Source: Silene noctiflora
Lineage: Eukaryota; Streptophyta; Magnoliopsida; Caryophyllales; Caryophyllaceae
DNA length: 35,955 bases
Direction of reading: 5' to 3'
Assembly (NCBI GenBank): GCA_009801015.1
Contig: VHZZ01003827.1
Location: 2,875-38,829 of the forward strand
Position numbers and translations under genes: made by a program
Shown here: one piece after another, positions 1-9,000 of the stretch
How positions within the stretch are numbered: position 1 is the stretch's first letter
Layout: every line of letters begins with the position of its first letter
Notes under the pieces: model-generated
Told to the model about the DNA's origin: nothing
The model's database searches: none
Seen by the model: only the letters and a program-made list of their open reading frames with translations

Positions 1-1481
1 GGAAATCAAGAGACGGGAGCAAAAGGGAGCAAGTATGAAGAAACCAAAGGAAAAGAGGAAGAATTGAGCTCAAGTGGGCTCCCAGCCGGTCCCCTAACCG
101 GCAGCCTGCCGGCCGGCTGTGACCCCAATCCCATACTTAGCCAATTTACGAAGGTCAACATTTGAAGGCTTCTGGTGCATTCCCAGCCGGTCCCCAGACC
201 GGCAGTCGGCCGGCCGGCTGGGAGCACCTGTGTGATGAAGAAAATTGCAGAAGGGTGACCCCAGACGGTGCACCGACAGCCGGTCGACCGGCTGGGTCAC
301 CAATTCCATACTTAGCCAAATTTTGAAGACGTAATGAAAGTAGCTTCTGGAGTGCTCGCAGCCGGTGGGTGCACCGGCATCCGGCCCACCGGCTGCACCT
401 ACCTGATGATATTTGAAGTTCAATTTTGAAGCAGAAGGTTCCCAGCCGGTTCACCAGACCGGCAGTCGGCCGACCGACTGGGAACACAAGCCCGCATTTT
501 CTTATTATTTCTCTTGTTTTAGGCCCATTTAGAAGGAAACTATAATAACTCTTTGTATACATAGAACCCTAGATCTAGTTTAGCCTAGTTTTATGCAATT
601 AACCTTAATCTGTCCCTTAATCATTCCCTAATTAGTACTTAATCCTTCAATAATTTAGCTTAGAAATCCTAGTTTATCTTAGTTTGTGTTCTTATTATTG
701 GGTTGTAATTGAAGATTGAAGAATTCTTTGCCTTAATTCAATCCAAGTTCTCATCTTTTGGTATAATTTCCCATCTTATTTGTCTTAATAGTCATCTTAA
801 TTACTTTCCTTGTTTATCTTTGCTTTATACTTGTGTAACCTTCATCTTTGTTCATCCTTTGCATGTTTAGCTATGTTTACTTCAATTATGTGTAAGTAGT
901 GTGTTTGCTAGGATGGTGGGGGATCCCTTGTAGCATTAAGGGGAGGGTTTAGGCATGTTATGAGGGTAATCTTGGGTTGTTTGCACTTAAGGTGTTTGAT
1001 AAAATGCTTAAATGAGTAAGTTGAGTGTTTTGCCTTACAAATTGCCAACTTGTTGAGTGAGTAACTTAGCTAGTACTCAGGGCATGCTAAACAACTTGTG
1101 AGTCGGGTCTAATTGAATGAGTAAGTTGATTAGTGCTTGACTTAGTTTAGGATTCGCGTCGAGAGATTGGGTCTTAACCTTGTAAACCCTGAGACAACCC
1201 TTATTCCGTGCCTTTATCCTTTTCCTTGCTATTTTGGGTGAACCCGGATATCCTAGTTTTTTAGTTAATTGGTTAATATCATCTATTTGCTAGTTGTGTT
1301 TGCTTTGCTTTCATTTCTTTGTCTTTAGTTGTAGTTTTCATCAATCTCTTTCCCTTGTGCGAACTAAACTAGACCACTAACAACCAATCTTAGAATCCAA
1401 CATCCGTCCTTTGGGTTCGACCCTTGCATGCTACACGATAACTCGTCCGCTTGCGAGGTTATAAATTAAAATCTCTCAACA
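1..1481. mobile_element. LTR retroelement remnant, probable right LTR end at about 1481
   Basis: No protein domain is visible. The stretch 1395-1481 (a 'gggttcgacccttgcatgct' phrase, then 'cgtccgcttgcgaggttata', ending 'ctctcaaca') resembles the 3' end of LTRs of plant Ty3/gypsy (Tat/Athila-type) elements, where such a phrase precedes the terminal CA. No primer-binding site follows 1481, so this would be a 3' LTR or solo LTR rather than a 5' LTR. The first 490 bases carry a GC-rich hairpin repeat listed separately. The left end lies outside the window. Minus-strand open frames here are by-products of the repeat. Assignment to a superfamily is inference. Confidence 0.45.
80..485. repeat. GC-rich hairpin repeat with a ~176-bp higher-order period
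   Basis: Five copies of a self-complementary block of the form cccagccggt...accggctggg start near 80, 181, 262, 357 and 440. Each can fold into a strong hairpin. Blocks 1 and 3, 2 and 4, and 3 and 5 are about 176-178 bp apart, and the phrase 'ccatacttagccaa' between them recurs at the same spacing (near 131 and 307). The arrangement is therefore a tandem array of about 2.3 units, each with two hairpins, inside the retroelement remnant. It stands out from the surrounding AT-rich DNA. Confidence 0.7.
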
Positions 1482-1757
1482 ATATTCAACCCCTAGTTTT
1501 ACTCATTCCGCCCCTAAGATATTCCCTTATTGCCCTTGAGTTATTAAAACTCCATTATACACTACTTTCTTGTTTTTTTCCCATATTTGAAATCCGATTT
1601 CAAAATTTAAAAATCCCGCTTCAAAAATTAATAAAGTCAAAATCGGTTCAAAAAATCAAAATCCCACATACCACTTTTCATTCTTTACGTATTTTAGTAA
1701 CGTTGATTCTCGTATATTATTAAACGATAACTGATAACCAACAATTATTAAATTAAA
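1482..1757. other. AT-rich intergenic, nothing recognised
   Basis: This is AT-rich sequence between the retroelement remnant and the palindromic element. A 90-codon open frame on the + strand (1451-1723) has no recognisable motif, straddles the putative LTR end and has a low-complexity Leu/Ile/Lys composition, so I do not call it a gene. Confidence 0.5.
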
Positions 1758-2197
1758 AACAAAACTGGCGATTATAAACGAAAAAAAATTCAAACGGCCA
1801 TAACTTTGTGCTCGAGTGTCCGATTTTGACGATTTTTTTCTTCAAATCGCTTAACTTCATGAGACGAACACAATGGTAAAAAAATAAAAATTGGAAAGTG
1901 GGTCCATTCGTGTGAAAAACACAAACTGGCCTAGCCCCGTTCTTGTAAATCACACGAATGGGCCTAGGTTAGTTCATGTGGATTACACGAATTGGCCTGG
2001 GCTGGTTCGTGTAAACCACATGACTCGGCCTAGGTCAATTCGTGTGTTTTATATGAATGGACCATTTCATTTTTTTTCCATTGCGTTCGTCTCGTTGAAA
2101 TAAACGATTTGAAAAAAACTTCGTCGAAAATGGACATTCGAGCACAAAATTATGGTCGCTTAAAGTTTTTCGTTCTTAATAGCCAATTTTTTTCCCA
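1758..2197. mobile_element. Foldback (palindromic) MITE-like element
   Basis: The left arm (about 1760-1906) and right arm (about 2050-2196) are imperfect reverse complements of about 145 bp. Left landmarks, in order, are 'aaactggcgatta', 'ggccataactttgtgctcga', 'cgatttttttcttcaaatcg' and 'gagacgaacacaatgg'. The right arm has their complements in reverse order ('ccattgcgttcgtctc', 'aaacgatttgaaaaaaa', 'tcgagcacaaaattatgg', 'aatagccaattt'). The centre is a 33-bp tandem repeat, listed separately. There is no transposase, so this is a non-autonomous element. I could not define a target-site duplication. A related motif order occurs in the foldback element at 32434-32800. Confidence 0.75.
1907..2060. 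repeat. 33-bp tandem repeat, 4.6 copies
   Basis: Units start at exactly 1907, 1940, 1973, 2006 and 2039 (the last is partial). Each begins ttcgtgtg or a one-to-two-base variant, has a complementary cacacgaa-type half, and ends with a 'ggcctag'-like box. Each unit is thus a small inverted repeat, and the array is the core of the palindrome 1758-2197. Because 33 is divisible by 3, it creates a periodic open frame (11-residue repeats ending in xP) that should not be read as a protein. Confidence 0.85.
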
Positions 2198-2450
2198 ATA
2201 TAAATCATTATTATTTATCGTTTATGTTATCAATGCTAACATAGATAAAAAGTTCATTAACTCCTAAGTTCAATATTATTTTTATGTTAAAATCGATAAT
2301 TAATACGATAATTCATATCTAATTTAAGTTACCGTCACTTATTTTCGATTAATCGATGCAAAATAATGTTAGAAATATATTGTAGAGAGAGAAGGACAAA
2401 GTTGGAAAGTTAAAATGAAAAATAGGGGCGAAATGGGTAATATAGGTGCG
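2198..2450. other. AT-rich intergenic, nothing recognised
   Basis: AT-rich sequence with no open frame of interest, no recognisable RNA and no clear repeat. Confidence 0.4.
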
Positions 2451-2454
2451 GAGT

Positions 2455-2910
2455 TAAGGATGACAATTATGGCCCAAACCGAACCGAACCCGAGTCAATC
2501 CGAAGGAAAAAATTCGATCCCAACCCACCCTTTAAAAACCCATCCCCGATCCACTATTTAAAAACCTATATCCATATCCACTATTGGAAAACCCGAACCA
2601 AATCCAAACCCGATCCATTCATGCCCGAACCCGATCCAATCCGATATTTTCGAAAATTTAGGCTTTAATAAACCTGAAATTTCTATTTTCTTATATAAGA
2701 TTAATTTTGTATGTAGTCAAATAAAGTTTCGGACCGAGTTTTGGATTATATGGTGGATCGGGTATGAGTTTGAAAAAAGTATATTGGATGGGGTATGGAT
2801 TTTAAAATTTTGGATATGAATCGAATATGAATATAGATCTATGATTTAATAAGTAAGTGGATCGGATTTGGATCTTGCAAAACCCAAACCTATCCGACCC
2901 ATTGGATGGC
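2455..2910. repeat. Degenerate 'cccgatccaa' low-complexity repeat
   Basis: 2465-2650 is dense in variants of cccgaacccgatcc. 2735-2890 carries the opposite-strand form (ggatcgggta, ggatgggtat) plus a final 'aacccaaacctatccgaccc'. The two halves make a loose inverted arrangement of about 450 bp, as seen in diverged copies of a simple-sequence-rich plant element. The element ends close to the RRN3 promoter, where similar bordering words occur at 2460 ('ggatgacaattatggccc') and 2904 ('ggatggcaatgcgg'). Confidence 0.5.
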
Positions 2911-2944
2911 AATGCGGAATATAGCAATTTTGCTACCCAATTGC

Positions 2945-2952
2945 AAACCCTA
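2945..2952 (+). promoter_or_regulatory. telo-box (AAACCCTA) upstream of RRN3
   Basis: AAACCCTA lies 133 bases upstream of the RRN3 start codon. Telo-boxes are known to be enriched near transcription starts of plant ribosome-biogenesis and translation genes, which fits an RNA polymerase I factor. One 8-mer match alone is weak. The transcription start is not known. Confidence 0.4.
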
Positions 2953-3084
2953 TACTGCCTTTTCATTCACATAGATATTCAGACAATTACTCGTGATTCT
3001 TTCTCAAACTCCATTGATTCATTCTCTCAAATCCCTCTCCCTAAATCTTCAATCTTTGTCACCATATTACCGTAGTAGTTTTAG

Positions 3085-6000
3085 ATGGAGAATTCACAAC
3101 ACGTACTCGCTGAACAAGATGATTTATCGGACTATCAAATCGTTCTTTACGTTCGCACCGCTCTTCAATCCGCTTTTACGGTATTCTTCCTTTCAATTCA
3201 ATTCCCTTTTCTGTTAGTTTATCTATTGTTTCGCATTGAATTTTGGTGTATGCTTTTATTTATATTACGGCCGGGTTGCTTTTTTCGTCGCGAGTTTATG
3301 TGGACTGAACGGAAGTAAACTGACTTGAATAGTAGACTAATTCAAGTAATGTTAGCTTAGTATTTTCTTCGTTTTTGTTTGATTGTATACGAATTTAAAA
3401 AACGTATACAATCAAATGGCGAAGTTAACTGGACTGAACTGAATTGGACTAATTAGCTTAGTCAGTACTTCCTTCGTTTCATTTGAATGTACTCCCTCTG
3501 TCCCGGTGATTTGTTCACCATTGTTTTTTTGGCACAAAGACCGATAAAAGAGAAGAGGACCAATTATTTGATGACAAGTGGGCCAAATTGGTTGTGGAGG
3601 ACCAAATTGGTCAACAAAAGCATTCCCAAAATAGAAAGGTAAACAATTGATTGAGACATCCAAAATGGAATATTTAAATAAATGACCGGAACAGAAGTAG
3701 TATATGTTTTGAAGAAAAACGTACACTCAAATGGCGAATTTATGTGGACTGAACGGAAGTGAATAGTAGACTAGTTCAAATAATCTTAGCTTAGTTAGTG
3801 GTGACAGAAGTGAAGAGTAACAGCACTGCTAGAACTCCGTTTGAGCTATGCATTAGTGATATCAGATTTTTACGTAATTGACTTCTTTCGAGTTCATGTT
3901 TACATCTTAAACGTGGGGGTAATACGGTGGCACACTTTGTGGCTAGATTATGCACGATGGTGGGAGATTTGTTGCTCAACTCAGATCTCCCGCAAGCCGT
4001 TTTGGACTTGCCGGGCATTGATTTGATGTAACACACCTCACCCCCATTCTTACTTCAAAAAAAAAAAGACGGATACATTATGTAAATAAATAGCCGTAGT
4101 TTTTTAAGCACTCGAAGTTTGTTGATTTTAGTCTATCCTCCATCAGTTGATTGATTAATTAGTTTATCTATAACTTCACATTGCTTTAGGTTTTTAATAT
4201 CGACTTATACTACTACAATTGTGTTTTCTGAATTTAGGTGGAGTGAATGGAACTGATAATTGTCAGTTGTCTTTTTGAGGTGATTAATTTTGTTGATATT
4301 GATATAGGATGATACAAGTGAATACAGCGGGCTTATCTCGGTGCTACATCACAATGAACGTCTAAGTAATGATGAAATTGCGCTCCTTTTGGTGAGCTAA
4401 TTTTTCTTAAACCGTTAGAGCCACATTTCTATGATGTCTTAGATTCTGCTTTGCCATAAACTATTGTATTTTTTTGTTGCTGGATAGACGTGCTTGAAGG
4501 CTCTATCTGGAGCAGCAAGAAGTATCGATAGCGTGCAGCATGGTGATCTTCTGAATACGGTAAGGAAGATTCATTGATTTTTCATTCAATACGTTATATG
4601 GACCTGCTTCGATTTAGCAAATAGGACTAATTGGAAAAAACGAAGAGACAATATCTTTATGTCGTTGTATTTCTTCTTTTGCCTGGGGTGGTTAGATGTC
4701 GTACCCTCTTCAAGGTGAGAGGTTGTAACTTGTAAGTGTAGCTTCATTGAGCAAGATATTTTATTTAGTTATATCCCATATTTTTTCTTTCTTTTTGGTA
4801 TTATGTAGTCATAAGCGTTATTCACTTGTTTATTCCGTCCATTTTCTTACTGTCCCTTATCCGTGACTCTGCACCATTGCAGATCCTGAATATGAGCCTG
4901 TGGAACTATGGCCCTGATGTCATGGATGCTCTGATCGAGTTAATCACATCTCTGGTATGTCACTTTATCAAAATGATTTTCCATGGCCTTGCCTTGTACT
5001 CTCTTTTATGTTCACTTTTTGGTTCTGCAGGCTGTCTCCAGTGGGAAATTGATTGATGCATGCTTGAGTATGCTTGTAAGCAACTTTTCTCCTCCATACA
5101 GTTTCTTGGAAGCACTGAAGATGCCGTATGGGATTGCGAAGAAGGAACATGTTTTGGTTAGAGTTCATTCTGCTCTGGACTGGATTGCAGGTCTGGTGCC
5201 ACTTGCTCCTTCTAGATTATGTCCGATCATTAAAGCGAGAATGCCAAAAGTTTATCAGCAGTCTCTCCGAGTACCTGTAAGTTCAAATATAGCATTTCTT
5301 CATTGAAATTGATTTGAATACCCTAGGATTTTGATTCTGACTCTGAAATATGTGTTAAATGTTGCCCGAATCAAGAATGAATTTGAGTTGTGTAGTAATT
5401 CCTCAATACTCACTCCCTCTATATACTCTAAATGATGGTTTCGGATTGACTACTGTTTGAATATTCTGATCCTTGTTGAATGGCAAGAAAAAACATAATG
5501 AAAAGATAAATTATAGGTTTCATAGTTCAGTATTTTTCTCTGCCTCCGCCGTGATACGTTATAAATAACTATCCTCTATCCTCTTTGTGACTTTAAGGCA
5601 TAGTGAGTGAGATTTTCTTGCCAAGGATGTAGTTTTTTTTTTGTCAAATGTCTTATGTTTTCATGTTTCAGCTTCTCCATCTTCTTTCTATTTCTCTTTA
5701 TATGATTTAATAAGATGTAATTGCATTTGAGTCTGCTTTTGTAATCCCCAAATTGAGAAGCACGAATTTAGCTTCCAATACATGTAAACAGAAACATGAA
5801 CAAAAAAAATACTCCGTGCTATTCATAGTGTCCTTCCAGTTTCCTTAATAGGAATTTTCATGGCGTTCTTTCCTCTTTTAGTGGTAAATGTGCAGATGAA
5901 TTGTTTACTTTTATTTTATTTTTATTTTTTTATTTTTTTATTTTTTTGTCTCAAGAGTTGTGTGGTTGTGCCCAAACAACTTGGGAAGAGCACTATAAAT

Positions 6001-9000
6001 GGAAGGGGGTATATTGAATGGTAAAAATGATCTATTACGTTAATGAGCCTTTTAGTCATCAATCTCAGTGCTAATTTATCCTGATCCTATCATTCAACAT
6101 GCATTTCTTAAACTCTCAATTACCCACCCTAGTTGACAACCAGTTGTCTCATTTTGTGTGTACGTTCCCTAAGGCAGAGATAGGCAGTGGTTTTAACTTG
6201 AGCCTTGAGGAAAGTGGTGTATTTGTCAACTTTCATGTCCTTGTGCAAATATGAAACTTTGTAGGAGTAAGATGAGAGGCGAGGTATCGCTGGGTTCATG
6301 CTTTTTTGTGGTTAGCAAGACTTCCTAAGTCCTAACTTAGTCTTAAGCCCAAGGCTAAGTCAGACTCTAGCCAAATTGCCTTGGTGCGAGTCGTGCGACT
6401 GCCTTGTAGATTGGCACAGCTATCAATACACACTACTAAGCGATTTTCCATATATCTCTTTTCTTGTAGCCACTTCTAGGTTTTACTCCTTTTCTTATTC
6501 TTACTAGCCTCTTTAAATGAGAAAAGTGTATTTTTGCATATATTTTTATTTAAAAATACAAATATGTATGCGACATCAGTGTGCCTCGTGTCTATGAAGC
6601 AATATGTCTTAGCTTTGCACATTCAGACCACGGGTCCTTGTGGCCTCAGATTGCTTTGGGCCTTCTGAAACTAAGCTTCCTAATTGGGTTCATCGTGAGG
6701 AGTAGAAAACTTACAGTTATTGTTGCGTGTTCTCTCCTTTTAATCCTCCTTCAATCCTTTACTAGAATTTGTGAAGAAGTGAGCTTAAGTTTTATTAAAA
6801 GTTTCTGGAATTTTGGAGAATTCTTACATGTTCCTTTACTAGTTTGTCAAGGTAAGAGTGGAGGTCTCTGTTGTTGAATAGGATCCTTCATTTGTTAGCT
6901 GGTGCTTACTTTTTTCCCTATTGTCACTATTCATGTGCTGAATCACTTGGATGTGTACTCGGCTGTCTTGTAGGCGCTGCTGATGTTTGTGGAAAATGTT
7001 TTGACGTTGGAAAGCAGTGCGATTGGAGAGCTTGTTGGAAGAACGACGCTTATATCTGCTGTGGTGGATCTGCTGTTAGATTACGATGTAAGTATGTGAA
7101 AGTAGTGACATAGACATACTGCAGTCTGACACTCTGATGTCTTTCAAGTTTCACCATATCCCATAAGTGGCAACGTGAAGTGCATAGCTGTGTATTTCGT
7201 CATGTGTTTCTGTTTTTTTTTTTTTTTTTTTTTTTAATAATGTCATCATTACTGAAAATCTTAGTTGACAAGCATCTACCCTCTTCTTATTTCATTATGA
7301 CACTTCCACCTTAGTTTAAAAGAGCACGCCTCGAGCGCGCCTTGGATGATGTACTAGCCAAAACGCCTTGGTGTTAGCCATCCTGAAAACTCCTATAAAG
7401 GGTGTTGTTGCTCAAATTTTTATTTTGAAAAAAAATAAAAAAAACAGGGCACCTTGCTCCAAAAGGCGTGCGCCTTTGCTCTCTGCTTTGCGCCTCGTTG
7501 CCTCGGCCCTTTGTGCCTCCGTGCGCCTTTCGAGTTGTGCCTGTTGAAACTAAGAGTTCCATTAAGCGTTTCTTCATGGTTGTGTTTCTTGCAGGTGGAT
7601 ATTGATTGGAAAGACATTCTGGAGGAGAACCCTTCTAAAGGCATTTTTGAACTTGAATTGGAAGACGAGCAGATCCCAGATGATGAGGATGATGGAGGTG
7701 AGGTATGTCAAGATATCTTATGAACTTTATCTCCATTTTGAGTTCCTGAAGAATTTCCCCCAAAACCTGCTGTCATTTAGTGAAGTCATCTTAACTTTGA
7801 ATGGTAGTTTAAAGAATCCTGGGGTCAGAAGCGACTCTGGAAAGATCAAGTTTCTGAGAAGCTGGAGAAGTTGGATAGCGTTATGGTTCTTACTTTTCAG
7901 CACCTGAAATCTTGTAAAGACAGTGGTCGTTTGGTTGAGGTACTCTTTTGCACTGTTAACTTCTCAGTTTCTTTTTGACTATACATATCTTGGAGTATCT
8001 GATAACTAATATTTTGGACCGTTGCCTTCGATGGGATATTAGGTTTTTGAATGTTTCCTCCATTCATTCCAGTCAACAATTCTGGATGCTTACAAATCCA
8101 AATTTGCCCAGGTAATTGTTGTATGAAACTTGAAAGTTGAAACTTCCCAGAAATTACATAGCTTATAGCGTGCATATGTTATTTTTTTTTTTTTGGTGAA
8201 GCATGATTTCTTCCTGATTCACCGGGTTATTTTTTTCATTTTTCCGAACTGTTTAATAGGGTATCTTGTACCTAAGTATTTATATGATTGTTCAAAATTT
8301 TGAATGAAAAGATATCTTGTCGTTTCTTATTTTCCGTACTCTTTCAATTAAAAAGGGAAGGGGGTATTTGCCTAAATATGTGTTTTAATTTTATTTTATT
8401 GATGAAACGGGGATATTTCTCGGGTTCTTTCCCCCTTTTTAAGTTAAAAGTACAAAACTGAAATTGGTGATTCTGATTTCTCACAAAAGATCATAGCATT
8501 GCAGAATTATTTGTGCTTGCAGCCCGTCCTGGGTGCTTGCTTACTATTCCAACACTTGGTAGTTAAAATATACTTAACTTTTTGCAGTTTGTGATCTTCT
8601 ATGCTTGTTCGCTAGATCCTGAGAGTTGTGGTACAAGATTCGCTGAGTTACTTGTTGACATATATGTTAACCGCAACTTTCCATTTCTGACCAGGTATGT
8701 ATTCTATTTAGGATGAGCATGTGTAGTGGGATATTATTGTTACTTTGTGGTAATGTCTATCCTCTTTTCCCTCTGGAATGCACTCTGATCTATTTGTCCT
8801 GCACTGGCCCACAGCAGAGGATTGTGCACAGCAATAACAGCAATAATCATTCTGCTACACACTATCTTATCGCCCGAGATGTATCGGTATTGGAGGCGGC
8901 TAATACGAGATATCCCGATATGTATCGGGTAAATTAAAAATAGGAAATTATCGGCCGAGAGTCGAGACGACCGATTTATAACATGTATCAGGCAACTCAG

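Larger units (their letters stand above)
3297..3800. repeat. Tandem triplicated segment with nested MITE in RRN3 intron 1
   Basis: A block beginning 'tttatgtggactgaacggaa' at about 3296 recurs at about 3738, each time followed by 'gaatagtagacta' and 'cttagcttagt'. A more diverged relative lies at 3419-3470 ('ggcgaagttaactggactga'). Between them are two copies of a short hairpin element (3366-3418, and 3470-3740 split by an insertion). The array lies within intron 1 (3181-4307). Confidence 0.65.

Noticed and set aside
6..562. Overlapping minus-strand open frames with 'PAGRPTAG'-type repeats
   Set aside because: These are by-products of the GC-rich hairpin repeat, present in several frames at once.
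1005..1018. A 14-base match (tgcttaaatgagta) to the plant miR828 core
   Set aside because: The match lies in retroelement remnant sequence, the rest of the miRNA does not match, and I found no complementary arm nearby to form a precursor.
1891..2103. Open frame with an 11-residue periodic repeat
   Set aside because: The period comes from the 33-bp tandem DNA repeat inside a palindromic element. There is no gene context.
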